Assembly (NCBI GenBank): GCA_023374025.1
Contig: SIJG01000007.1
Location: 167,852 to 231,851 of the forward strand
Length of the DNA stretch: 64,000 nt
Direction of reading: 5' to 3'
From: Heterodera schachtii
Lineage: Eukaryota > Nematoda > Chromadorea > Rhabditida > Heteroderidae
The notes beneath the pieces are model-generated. The model was given only the letters and a program-made list of their open reading frames with translations. It made no database searches and was not told the origin of the DNA. The position numbers and the translations under genes are program-made. This document shows positions 1 through 12,443 of this stretch, piece by piece (position 1 is the stretch's first letter; the number at the start of each line of letters is the position of its first letter).

Positions 1-1880
1 CTTTATAGCCATCAATTAAAGCTTTTTCCTTGCCATCCCATAATATTTTGCCAGATGGTCACACTTCGCTTCTCTTTCTTTCCGTTTTCGTTTTGTGTTT
101 TCCCCCTTTTCTTCATCTGTTGAGATTCCTAAAAAAGGGGGGGGGGGGGCCAACGGCTGACTGACCCCCCAATTTTGGGGACAATTAAACACACAAATGG
201 ACTTACCCACCACCCCCTCTTCCTCCGAATGCTTTTCCCCCGGCTTATCCGTCGTCTCCCCTCGGGGATGTCCCCCCCTCCCCCCAAATCTCTTCTTCTG
301 TTGGCCTTTTTCTTTCTTTCTCTGCCGAATTATGCAAATTGTTGCGCATTTGCCTTTCCCCTCCTCTCTTCAGCTTTTGCTTTTCCTCTGCTCATTTTCC
401 CATTTCTTCACTTGTTAACTCCCCCACTTTATCCCCACACTTTCGCCGCATTTCGCCAAAGTTCATTTCGCATTCAAAACAATCATTTGGCATTCCATTC
501 GCGCGCCAAACTCTCTAAAATCTCTCCTCCCATAAATGATTGCCTTCCATTCATTCACCCCCCCCCACCCGTCCCCATCCCATTCATCCGCTCCCTCCTC
601 TCTCCCTCCCCAAATGTTTGGCTGTTTTGATTCCTCCCATCCCCCATTTTCCATTCATTCTCAAAGGGACAATGGAAAGTGGGCCGGGAGAGGGGGGAGA
701 GGAAAGCACGAATATGGGGGGGGGGGGGAATAATTGGCGGAGATGAGGAGCCAAACCGCCAAAACAGTCGGACCAAGGGAAGAGGAAGAAGGAGGGTGAA
801 CGAAGCGGAAGAGGGGGGGGGGGGGAGGAAAGGGGTCCAAAAGATGTGCCGGGGGGGGGGCACCGTTCACTTCGAGAGATGGGCAAATTAGGAACACGCA
901 AAAGTGTTGCCCAATCGGATAAGTCTCTGTGCCCCCACCTTCGCCTGCTTCGGTTCATTAGTGCGCATATTCAGGGCACCTCCCCACCCCCTTAATTTAT
1001 CCCATCCATTCGCCTTGGGGGCGAATGCCCATAAAAACCCTTGGGGGTACATAATATCGAGAAGAACAGCACGGAAGTGAACAAACACAGGCGAATGGGC
1101 ATTTGTTCGGCTTCAGTTCGGAATTCTCTCGTTCAATTAACCGCTTGTTAGGCCAATAAAATTTTCCCGAGATTGGTGCCGAGTCGTGTCTTTTCGAGAC
1201 TGAAATTTGCCGATGCGACTTTCGAATTTCGGACTGCCCACCCCTCCTCCTCTGCCACATTATTCATCACTCATCACTCAATATTAATTCATCACTTCCC
1301 TCCCCCCAATTCTCTGCTCCTTTCTTTGCCCTTTCTCTTCCGTCCGTCCAATTTTCGCGGCCCAATTAACGCGCTCACCTTGAAAAGAGAAAAAGGTGCT
1401 GCTGGTGATGATGATGATTATGGTGATGCGGTGTGGTTGGGCTTGTGATTGTTCAACCATTAACCGCCCAACGAACTGCGAACGGAAATGTCCGCCGTTG
1501 GCGACTACGACCAATCCTTTGCCAACGCCAACGGCACCCTCCGCCCCCCCCCCACGGCGGCACAACCCGTCCAAACCGTACTTAATATAATATTACCGAC
1601 CAATGCCATGCGAAAACGAAGTGGCACAGCAGGTGCACCGATGTGCATTTGCTTCGTTTGACCACTCCTTCGAATCAATGCCCTTCTCCCCGTCCCCAAT
1701 TTCTTTCAATTTCTTTCCGTTGTTGCTTGAAAGTCTCGAGCCTAACCTGGGCGAATTCCCTTCGTTTATTCTGTCCCCATGAAATCTCGACAATGATTCT
1801 CGCCCATCCCAATCCGTTTCACTAATTCCCTCTCCCCGATCACTTTTCTTTGCTAATTGCGCCATTTCCGCCTCTTTCAG
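1..1880. other. Upstream/5' region of the teneurin gene, low-complexity, no gene recognised
   Basis: This stretch is strongly pyrimidine-biased on the + strand and carries several G or C runs of nine or more (for example near 138-150, 717-728, 816-827 and 848-858). Open frames here are compositional and resemble no protein. A good splice acceptor (ctctttcag) ends at 1880 and opens a frame that runs without a stop into the teneurin exon, so an upstream teneurin exon or a trans-splice site may lie here. Confidence 0.5.
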
Positions 1881-2040
1881 GCGATGTTCGGCCCCCACTT
1901 TTCTCCTCTGTGCTCTCTCCCCCTATTACCATCTTCCTCAACAATATCTCATTCAATCAGTGGATGTGCTTTATCCCTCCCATTGCTTCTCGTCAACTCG
2001 CCCCTCCACTGATCAGTCGGATTCGTCTGATCGGTCTCCA

Positions 2041-5000
2041 ATGATGGCGCCCACTCGGCCCCTGCCCGACTCCATGTCTCTGCTCATCTCGTCCTCTTCC
2101 GCTTCCGCTTATGCGTCCAGCTCTTTGGTCAGACCACCGCCGCCACCTCAGCCCCCGTTGAGTTGTCCGCCGATGCGACGAAAGCGTCGGCTTCACCTCC
2201 AACAGCAAAACGGCACCTGCGGGCCGCAGCCGATCCATGGCGGAATGCTAATGAAGCGCAGCAGAACATCAGCAGGGACGACAACGACAGCACCGGGCCG
2301 AACATCGTCCCGCTGCTGTTCTCGCCTGATGCTGGTCACTCTCGTCATTGTCGCCTTCGCCACTCTTTTGGCTTTGGCCATATTTTTAATTTGTGAGTCA
2401 TCACTTTTCCCGTTGCACTTTTATTGGTTCGACTTTTGATCCCCCGGATTCCGCGATATTAATGCGACAAGGCAATTAATTAATTATTTAATTACTCTTT
2501 TCGCTCAGTCTTTACGGGTCAACAACAGTTGGATCATCACCACTTTCATCGGCATTCCCATACTTCTTCCCCCGCTGCCGCTGCTTCTTCGTCCCCCGTT
2601 GGGTCGGCCTCTCCCCCCGACTTTTATCGGCTTCGTCTGCTCCATCACCACGCCAATTTCGGCCACGGTTCTCCTTCTTCTTCCTCCTCACCCTTTTCGT
2701 CTTCGTCCTCCGTCGATGCACCTCTCCCCGAACTGCTCCCTGTCGATGTGCCTGTCCATTTTGCTTTACCTGCTCGGCACCTTCTCTTCACCCAATTCCC
2801 ACCGCTCTCGCAGAACTCTCGGCTTCTGATCAACCTCACTGTGTCGCCAAAAGCGCGCATTGTGCTGTTGGCACGGCATTCCGTTAGGCCGACCCCCGGG
2901 GCGCATGATTGGCAGAAAATTGTTTCCGGTGACCGAATGCACCCATTGACAACCGATCGGAATGGACGCGACACGGTAGGAGAGCAAAGAAAAGTGATCA
3001 GAGAGACAAATTAGTGATCAGAATGGAATGAAAGCATAAAGTAGTGATTAGAAAAGAGACCCTGATTAAGCCAAGTTGAGCTATGGCTAAGTCAACCTGA
3101 TCAGACAAAGAATAAGCCATGAGATTTGGGTTTTGGGGATAAGAAATGAATTCAGAAAAATGATCGAGATCGGGAGTCTATAGTTTACAGTAAATTAATT
3201 TAATGAAGACTGATTGAATCATTATAACCAAATGATCCAAATGACTAAAGTGGGTTGACTTTTTCAGACGTTTCTTCGGCACACAATGATCAGTCACTTT
3301 CTGACAGCTGGCCGATGGCATTTTGGCTTTTTGAATGACCGGGAACAGGTGTTTTTTGGCGGTGATTCCTCTCACAATTTGCCCCATTCCTTCAGAATGA
3401 AGCGGTCACTTTGTTGGCTACAGTCACAGAAAACGGTGCCGAAAGTGATCCCCATCATTTGGCATTGTCCTCCTCCTCCTCTTCGTCGTCCGATGATGCG
3501 CCGTGCCAATTCGACTGTTTCGGCAAGGGATTGTGCCGTGCCGGGCGCTGTGTGTGTTACCCCGGCTACGGAGGCGTCTTTTGCGAGGAGACCGCTTGTC
3601 CGGTACTGTGCTCCGGCAATGGGATGTTCAGCAACGGAAAGTGCCAGTGCTATGCCGGCTTCAAAGGCGTCGAGTGCCAAATGCTCGACAATTGGTGGGA
3701 CAATGGGAGGGAACAGCAGGGAAAGGGGACAAAGTATTAGTGATTATCGAGACCAAGCGATTGTAAATTGGGCCCAAAAACAATTTGGGGGGGGGGGACG
3801 GCCGAAAAATTGGAATTTTTAATTAAAAATGCACTTTTAAATTCAAATTTAAAACTTTAACGAAAAAGCTTTCTTATTCAAAGTGATGAACTGCGGCGCA
3901 TTTAAAATAGACTGATTTTGAATTTTCTTAAAACCAAAGGGCGGGCCAATTTGATTTGCAAAATGATCTCCGAAGTTTTGGGGTTCGCTCATCACGAATC
4001 TTACATCACTTTTGATCAATTCCGACTTCCTAACTTCAAAAAAACCATGGATCGAAAAATTTGAATTTTTGACTTTTGTTCGAGCTCAGGTTGGGGCTTA
4101 GAAACTGGTAAACATAGGTATCAGATTCATGATCAGGGACTCCAAACACCCGGGAACAATAAAAGTCATCTCATGGAAAGGGTTCTTAAATCCAACAAAT
4201 CCTTCGAAGGTGTGAGGATCCGAGCTGTGCCGGGCATGGCAAATGCGATTCTTCCGACGGAAAGTGCCATTGCCGGGAGGGATGGACTGGGCCAAATTGT
4301 GCGGAAAGGCAATGCCCGGGCCGAAACGATTGTGCCGGGAGGGGCATTTGCCACGGGGGCAAATGCTTTTGCGCGTTGGGATGGACAGGCGAAGGCTGTG
4401 AGAGGACGGCAACGGAGGAGGAAAAGCATGAAGAAAAGGGCGAGCAAAAGCCGAATGGAAATGACAAAATTGGACCGACCAATCGGAAAAAAGCGGAAAT
4501 GCCATCCAACGGACCGAGCCAATGCCCACACGGATGTGCGGAACACGGCACATGCACAGCCGACGGACAGTGCCAGTGCCAAGCGGGATGGAACGGCGAG
4601 AATTGTCAAATTGGTCGGTAGAGAGGCAATGGTTTGGCAATTTGACTGATTGACGGATTTTTGTTCAAAATGCCAATTGATCCCCCTTTTCGTTGGCATT
4701 GTGCGCCATAAGCTTAACAAACAACAATCTTTTCAGAAACGTGCGCGCGAAACTGTTCGAATGGTGGCCAATGTGAACTGTTTTCGGATGGGTGGCGGTG
4801 CCAATGCGACACGGCACATTTTGGGGACCATTGCCAATTCGCAAAGGGCGAACGGAGTTGCGACGACGGACACGACAACGACGGGGGTGAGAGAGAAGCA
4901 CTGAAAGGACGGACCATTAGCGGAGAGAACATTAACAGGATATAAATCAAACTTTTTACCCTACTTCCGCCCCCTTACAAATTTGCCAATTTTGCCCCTT

Positions 5001-8000
5001 CGGATGGCCTAACTGACTGCGAGGATTCCGTCGAGTGTTGTGCCCACCCCTTTTGCGCCTCCGACTCGCTGTGTTTGGCCATGCCTTTCCCAAGCGAAGT
5101 CGTCGATCGCCGCTCACTTTCCATCAGCGATCGTTTGGCTTCTCCCTTTTTCGATCGGGTCAAATTTCTCTTCGATGGCGGCGAACATTCGGTGCAGCGA
5201 TACGCGGACATTCGCCTTTTGGACAGAAAGTGGGCAGATATCGACAAATAAATACAACTATATATATCAATCACTGATCACTCATTTTCCCTAATCTTCG
5301 ATCAATTTCCCACTCATTTTCAGGCGCATTTCCGTCCTTCGCGGGCGCGTCTTTTCCTCCCGGGGCGGTCCGTTGACAGGCGTGCGCATTTCTGACTCAG
5401 AAAATCCTCACCACGGCTTTTCGTTGTCCCGCGCTGCCGCAATGGACGAAAGTGGTGAAACAACGACAACGGCTGGCACTTTTGAATTGGCACTGAACGG
5501 CGGCGGAATGGTATCAGTTCAGGTAGGGGAGAGACTAAGCCCTGAAAGTGTGAGCGGCAAAATTTATGATTGTCTCCCATGTTCCATTGGCATGACTAAG
5601 CCCAGCCCTTCGGGGAAAAATGCCACGAATGGGACTTCTGTCCAAATCAATCGGCTTCTTCTTTTGATTTGATGCGTTTAGTTCGTTCGGCAACCGTTTG
5701 GCCGTGTTCCGCTCACTTTTTACTTGCCACCAAATCGAATTGTCAGCATTGGCACCGTTTGGATGGACCGTCCTTTCTCGACATCGACGGGAAGCGGCTT
5801 TTTCTCCGCCGCCCCTTCTGCGTCCGCGTCGCATTGCGTTGCGTCTCTCTCCGATTGGCACTTTCGTCCGTCCGTCTCGCTTCTCCGCCCGCTCTCCTCC
5901 TCTCCCACTGTCCCTCTTCCATCTGATCACTCTTCTTCTTCTTCTTCCCCTACGCTTTCTCCACAATTGTTCATCGATGCTCGCGCCGTTTCGCTCTCTG
6001 TGCTCATTCCCGGCACTGATCAGTTCCTCTTTTATTCCTCAAACTATGCCGACGGTGCTCGAAGTGTGCTGCGCGTCCAACTTTTGGGCGACCGTTTGCC
6101 CGCCGGGCTTTTGCGCGTCGAATTGGCACTACAAATTGACGGAGTGCGGCACCAGCGGACATTCGCACCGCGCGAGTCGCTTTCGCATGAATTCGTGTGG
6201 GACCGACAAAATGCGTTTGGACAACACGAGTACGGACTTCGCCTGGCGCAATGTGAGTTTAAATTATTTTTTGACAATTCTCGAACAATTTCCCGCCTCT
6301 CTGATCACGGACATTGAGCCTCGAGCCGAGAAATGTTCCTTTTTGGGTTTTAAATGAATTGAGTCGACATTTTGCCCTCTGAGTCAACATTTCTTTTCCC
6401 TTTAAGTCGACATATTGTCCCTTTGAGTTTACATTTTGTCCATCCGTTCGCTTCAGTGACCATCAGTTTCCATCTGTCCACTTGTGCGGCGTCCGTCCGT
6501 CACTTCGTTTCCCTCCATTTGTCCGCTCACTCTCTCCCCGCTTCTCCGATGCCTTCGTTTTGGTCTCTCTCTTCCGTCCATCGGCTTCATCCCCTCCAGG
6601 GACTGATCCAGCGGGGTGACAGTGACCATTTGGAACAGCTACAAACCGTAGCAACCGTTCGAACTATTGCCGGCGCCGAAGGGTCGGCGGAAAATGGCGA
6701 AAAACGACGACGGCGCATTCTGGGCGAATGCGGTGGGACTGAGGCGGCAACGGCGACTTGCGTTGGGCGCAGAGAGCGCGCGCGTGAGGCGACACTCCAC
6801 GCGCCTGCGGCACTCGCCAGCGCCGCGGACGGGTCGCTTTTTGTTGGGGACTCGGAACTGATCCGTCGAGTGACGCCCGGGGCCGAATTTGTGGACACTT
6901 TGCTCCAAATGGAGTGGGTTTGGCATTCTATTCATACCCACCCCATAATGTCTGTGGACTAGAGATCAAATACGGGCCGAATCCGAATACGGATTTTTAC
7001 CGACCCATAGCGCCAATAAACCACATTTTTTCGATCGATGCGGGTTTTACGGACTAAAAGTTTTTCGGATTATTTAGCCGTTAAGTCCGCACCTGTATAA
7101 ATGCCCGGCAGCCCGTAACCCTTTCCCTTAACCGTACATTTGAAAAATTTCGGTCCCTACTGTAGATAAGGCGAGGGGGGGGGGCTTTTAGCACTTCGCA
7201 ATGTCCAGATACATTTTTACCCTCCCTTTGTCCACTTTTATGCGTACTTTCCCACCCCGTGCTGCTATGTCCCATCTTTTCGTTTTCCCATTTCCCCCCC
7301 TCCCATTTCAGTCCTTCTGATGCTTCTCATCCCTATTCGCTCGCTGTCCATCCCTTCACTAATCACTTGCACATTTCGCTGCCTTTGAAGCGACAAATTG
7401 TACGTGTGGTCGACGTTGGGCTCCAAGAAATTGTTTTGGCTTCGAATTCTCTTACGTTTCCGAAGGGTAATAAATACAATTAATTATTTTGCCTAATTAA
7501 TTAATTAATTTTTTTCCCCTGCAAGGCATTGCATTTGACAATAGCGCAAATTTGTTCCTGTTGGACGGACGGAGTTTGAAGAAAGTTTTGTTGGCGAGTG
7601 AAGAGACGGGCGGCACAGTGCCGCCCGTTGTTGCGGCGGAGGAAGTGCTGGTCAACGGCGAACGGAGAGGCTGGCAACCGCTGAGGGAATGTTCGCGAAT
7701 GGTACCGCTTGGGCAACTGATCCTGGTAATTACAGTCAGCCCATTGGCCATTTTGTTGGTGTATTTCCTGATCCAATATGATCGGCTAATCTGATCACCC
7801 CCCCCCCCCCCCGAAGGAATGGCCAACAGCGCTCGCTTGGGATCCAATCAGTGGTCAACTCTTTGTGCTTGATTCGTCCTCCGTCATTTTTCGCATTGAC
7901 TTCCAACTGAGCATTGTGACTGTTGTTGCCGGCGCTCAGACGGGCTGCCCAGCGGCAGATGGAAGCGCCGAATCAATACCAGTGATCGAAGCCATCAGTT

Positions 8001-9724
8001 TCAGCGCAGAAGACGGAAAACTCTTTTGGACAGAGACCGACCAAAAAGGAATCAATTCGGTGAGTGATCTAACGAACAAATGCCAATAAAATCACTGATC
8101 AGAAAGATGTTTTTGATCGGAAAAAGATACTCACTCACAGATCAAATGTTTGCTGGCGGCACGCAATTACCCCCCGGGCGAAGTGAGCATGGTCACAGCA
8201 GGACAAAATCCAACACATTCTGCTGGCGACAAATCGGCATTTTTCCCGAAAGCATTGGCCGTTCTTCCTTCCGGCGTTTTGGCATTTTCTGATCAGGTAA
8301 TCAGCCAATCTCTGACACGAAGAGTATAACTGTGCCGGTTATTAAAAACTGAAAGAAGCTCAGCTAATGATCGATCTGATCAGTAATTAGCCAAATACGC
8401 AGGCAATCGCGGCTATTCGACAAATTGAGCATTCGCCTCGAATTCAATTCGACGACGTTGCCAAGGTGTACCGGGTGAACAGCACGGAAACGGGTGAACT
8501 GCTCGAGTTTGACGAGTGGGGAAGGCATTTGAGCACATTAGCCACGGACAGAAGCGGAGGAGGAACAGAGAGAAGGATTTTGTTGAGGAGAAGCATCAGT
8601 TACGGAGAAGACGGAGAAGAAGCGGAAAATGGGCAGACAATGCTAAGCATTTTGGAGGAGAAAGAGGGGCAAAAAAAGACGGAAGTGAAAGTGATCAAAA
8701 GGCAAGGAGGAGGAGGAGGAGCAGAGGGGACGGACAAACAACGATTGTGGACAATCAAAACGGAAGGGGGACAAACGGTTGTGGAGGAAGAGGAGGGGGA
8801 GGAGGAAAAGGGTGGAGCAACGACGGAAGCGAAAGTTGGGGCAGGACGAGCGGGGGACAACATTGTTCGGCAGAATGTGAGCGCAGATCTTTAATGTTTT
8901 TCCAGCTCAACTTGGAGCCTTTTCTTGGCTTCGAGTCTCAAGATCAAGAGCAAACTCAAATTCTCGGGACTATCATTTTTTCCAACGAGTCGAATTCTAA
9001 AATGATCAATCTTCGTTTGGGCTGTCCGCGGAGTTTTGTTCACGGCTTGGTTTTGGGCTTGGCCATCTTTTCCCGTCCCCATCAAGTTTCCTTATTTCTC
9101 CCTCCTTCCAGATCAGTGTCACTTCAGCGGCCGATCCGATCAGATTGCAATTCACCCGGGACGGACTCTTGAAAAGGGTGTCCAACGGAACGGACCGAAC
9201 ATTCTTTTCATATGACGACAAAACACGGCTGCCAATTTGGGCAAAATTCCCGGATGGAACCGAATTTGAAATGGCGGCGAATGAATGGAAAGCAAAAGGG
9301 GAAAAACGGAGAGGAAAAAGCGAACGGAGGAGCAGGGCACTTTGGACACTGGGAAAGTACTCAGATGACCGCGCCGCGCGAGTGTTTATGGGAGACGGCG
9401 AAGGTCGGTCAATTCAGTCAGAGACGGACCATCCGCCGAAGGCGTTAAATCCCGAATTTGTGACTTTTTGGCCACATTTATACATAGAGAAGAATGGCAT
9501 TGGGTGATCCTTCATAAAACTGAATTTCCATTTGCTTCCCCTTCCAAACACTTCTCCAATTTGTTGGCACAGATACTGACAATGAGTCCGTCGCCTTCGT
9601 TCCTTCGTCCCCATCGGCGGATGGCACCAATTTGCCGACACTTTCTCAAAAATGGCTTTCCACCGTTCGGCGGCGGCGCTCTCTCCTCTCACGCAAAATT
9701 CGGCGGAGGGTGCAAATAATTTAA
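2041..9724 (+). CDS. ten-1: Teneurin (TEN-1-like), truncated before the YD/RHS shell; about 13 or more exons
   Basis: Type II single-pass adhesion protein acting in neuronal wiring and basement membrane integrity. Seen in order: a Pro/Ser-rich cytoplasmic N-terminus (PPPPPQPP), a membrane helix at about 2320-2391 (RLMLVTLVIVAFATLLALAI), a juxtamembrane region at 2516-2970, six EGF-like repeats (3520-3690, 4206-4620, 4738-4870), a Cys/Asp segment (4.99-5.2 kb), carboxypeptidase-like and FN-plug strands (5.3-6.25 kb, with NRIVSIGTVWMD), then NHL blades (6.6-8.3 kb, with SADGSLFVGD and DGKLFWTETD) and the first strands after the propeller (8.4-9.4 kb). The last exon starts at 9573 and stops at 9722-9724. 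Family members are about 2500-2800 residues and continue into a large YD-repeat barrel, which is absent here. The second EGF has Phe where a Cys is expected, as in the repeats that leave a free Cys for dimerisation in vertebrate teneurins. The acceptor at about 5002 ends in CG rather than AG. The ATG at 2041 was chosen as the first in frame; an upstream exon from 1881 is possible. Confidence 0.88.
3840..4165. repeat. Foldback-type repeat in a teneurin intron
   Basis: An AT-rich intron segment carries the motif TCGCTCATCACGAATCTTAC near 3985 and a partly inverted counterpart (TATCAGATTCATGATCAGGG) near 4119. The same core (GGTCGCTAATCACGAATCT or its complement) recurs near 22016, 29051, 29170, 29439, 61498 and 62388, so this is a member of a dispersed palindromic repeat family. 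Confidence 0.5.
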
Positions 9725-10309
9725 AGCGCAACCAAATGAGCAAAAGCCAACGCAGCAGCACAATCCGAGAGGGGGTGGGGACAAATGAGTCCCCACTTTG
9801 CCCAATTCAAAACGTAAAGTGCCACGGAACGCGTCGAAATTGGCCAACAATTTGAGATTGATTATTGAAGACTGTTATTTTATATGGTGAATGAACAAAT
9901 GATCTCCACTTAATTTCATTTTGAAAACTCCAAATCAGAATTTTATGTTGGCTTTTTCCGTTCACCATGTTCCTGTTATTGTTGACGCCCCATTTTCGCT
10001 CTCAACACGCAATCACCATTTTTGATTACCATTTCCGTACCACAGATTCTGGCAATTTACTACATAAAACTGCCTTTTTTATTTTAAACTTGCCAGAATC
10101 TATGTGATAATGCATTTCCATTTACATATACGGGTTAAACAGATAAAGTGTATATTTTCTCGTCACTCGAACAGAATAAATCTTTTGTTTGTGTGTACGC
10201 GCATTAACAGAATGTGTGTGATAAAGATAAGTGTCAACAAAACAACTTTTAAATAGAGAACATCATCAGCGTCATTAAACAATTGTCATTAACATCGTCC
10301 AATGGTCCT
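9725..10309. other. Intergenic / 3' UTR between convergent teneurin and NAP1 genes
   Basis: AT-rich sequence between two convergent genes. No coding exon is recognised. The two 3' UTRs presumably occupy most of it. Confidence 0.5.
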
Positions 10310-11958
10310 TCAGTGCATGGCATTGTCCTCCTCTTCCGACTGTTCGTCCCCCATTTCCTCCTCGTCATCGAACTCGTCAAAGTCGTCTTCCTCGGCCGCC
10401 TCACCAGTGAAGAAAAGCACCGCACGAGGAATCAGCTAAAAAACGAAGGAAAATAGAGACAAAGCGCAAAAATAATGAATTACCTGTTCACGAATGATCT
10501 GTCCAATCTCGAAGTCATCATTGGTTTTCTGTTCCTCGATGTCGTCCTAAGTGATTAAAAATAGCATTCACAAATCAGCATTTTTGAGAACAACCAAGTT
10601 AATTATGGCTTTTCGCCATATCCCTCCCATTTTGTCATGTTTTTCCACTTACCATTTCCTCTGTGATGGTCGTCACTTTCGGATCGAAAAAGTTGAAGAA
10701 GCTTTCGTTGGTCACCTATTGATGAGACAAAATTTATCAATAAAATTTTCCCTTTTTAAAATTTCACCGTTTTGGTGACGTATTTGCCCGCCTGCGCTCC
10801 TTTCTTCTGTTTTTTCTTCACAATCTTTTGCGTCACATTTTTCCCATCCTTCCAATCGATACCGCAGCTAAAGTTTGATGAAAAAAGTTTTATCGCCATT
10901 TCAGTGTCATTACCCCTGACTCTTCACGATTGTCGGCCCGTCGTAAGAGAACCTTAAAGGTTTGGGTAAAAGCAGCAAATGAAAGAAAAAATAATTTACG
11001 GTTTATGCGGGTCCAAGTCGAGGTTAACCTCGTAATGTTTGGTCAACACCGCGTTGGTGAAGTACGGATTCTCGGCAAAATGGAAGAACAGAGAAAACCC
11101 CTAAATGAGAAATGTGGAAAATGTATTAAAATGGATAAGCGAACAGTCGGCTCTTTGTTGACTTCAGACGTGATGTCCACCAAATACTTGAGGATCGGCT
11201 CGTCGTACTCCTGGAAATGGATTTTCGTGTTTAAATGCACCAATCTGTTATGCCGATCACAATCACTAACTTTGATAATGTCACTAATCGATGCGTACAT
11301 GTTCAAAGTGTTGAACCAAAATCCCGGAATGCCCTTCGACGGTTCACCTCCCTCCACAGGCGCACTTTCTTCCAATTTCTTAATTTTTATGTCATTTTTT
11401 CTGGGTTCTAAAATAGAAACGTTTTTAATTTTACCTCCAAAGTCTGTGGCTCGAGTTCACTAACAAGCGGCGGAAGCTCGCCATCCGCGTCGGTAAGTTC
11501 CACCTCGCCACGAACAATGGCAGTCCTCTGAATAAATATATATTAAAAAAAGAAAATTGAACAAGTCTCTTCCTTTTAATAAGTTACCTTAGCATTCACA
11601 GAATCGTACAACGGTTGGTACTTCTGCAAAATGAAAAAAATGAAGGGTGATAAGCAAAATGCACGCTTAGAAAATGTTGCGGACATAAAACTCCCAACCT
11701 TACCATCTCAAGCTCGTGCAACTCCTTGTAAAACTGGCTTTCAATTTCCAAAGCTTGTGCCTGAATTTTCTTCAACATCCGAACACGACGAATGACCGGG
11801 CGAGAAAGCTGAAAGAATTTAAATTTAACTTTTGATTTTTAGGAAGAATTATACTTGTTTAAGATGACTGGGGATGAGACTGTCAATTCCATCAGAAGCA
11901 TCATAACCACCAGCTCGTAACAATTCGTTCAGTTTGCTATTATTTTTTGTTGAAGTCA
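10310..11958 (-). CDS. nap-1: Nucleosome assembly protein 1 (NAP1 family histone chaperone)
   Basis: Histone H2A-H2B chaperone that shuttles between nucleus and cytoplasm. It begins MTSTKNNSKLNELLRAGG at 11958. The long dimerisation helix follows (RRVRMLKKIQAQALEIES, then YKELHELEM), then KYQPLYDSVNAKR, the earmuff/core strands (GIPGFWFNTLNM, DEPILKYLVDI, FSLFFHFAENPYFTN), KSQGCGIDWKDGKNVT, and SFFNFFDP. It ends in an acidic tail (EEDDFDEFDDEEEM...EEEDNAMH) with a stop at 10310-10312. The segment order and acidic C-terminus match NAP1L proteins of about 350-400 residues. There are about eight exons with short introns. The SET/spr-2 branch is the alternative, but the FHFAENPYF-type core and the tail favour NAP1. 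Confidence 0.9.
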
Positions 11959-12443
11959 TTTTGGTTTCAGAAACAATCAAAGATTAACGGTGAAAGCACA
12001 GAAGTCAGCTTAAGGTAGAAAAGAATTGCAAGCATTTGAAATTTTGTGTTTAGATGGGTTTTGTTGGATCTTTAAAATGAAGCCCTGTTCGGCATGCAAC
12101 GCACCAATATAAAGGAAAACTTTTTTAGAGTGTTTGTAGTGTGAATTTTAATTTGTGAAAGTTAAATTCCCTAATTGATTCTGAATTACCTATCAATTAT
12201 CTGAGAGAGGAATGCAACAATCGAAAAAAGAAAAATCCAAAAAATGAAAAAGGGCGGGCGTTCTCAAGTTTATATTTCGCAAAAACGTTGAAGAGAGTGC
12301 ATTGAAAATTGCAAAAGCACAACCGCTAGACAAGACAATTCGCCAATAATAAATCTTAACAATAATTCAAAAAAAAAAATTTGCGGATCGAATCAAAATT
12401 TGATACCGAAGAATTGCATTTTCAGAAAAAAAGATTTTTAAAT
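11959..12443. promoter_or_regulatory. Divergent intergenic region between nap-1 and the mL45 gene
   Basis: A 485-bp AT-rich spacer separates two start codons on opposite strands, so it probably contains both promoters. No TATA-like or other motif stands out. Confidence 0.4.

Noticed and set aside
175..2040. Many open frames on both strands upstream of teneurin
   Set aside because: Pyrimidine-rich composition gives Pro/Ser/Leu or Gly/Arg/Glu-rich translations with no domain, and several strands are open at once.
8600..8863. Minus-strand Ser/Pro-rich frame over the teneurin exon
   Set aside because: It is antisense to a charged low-complexity part of a well-supported teneurin exon.
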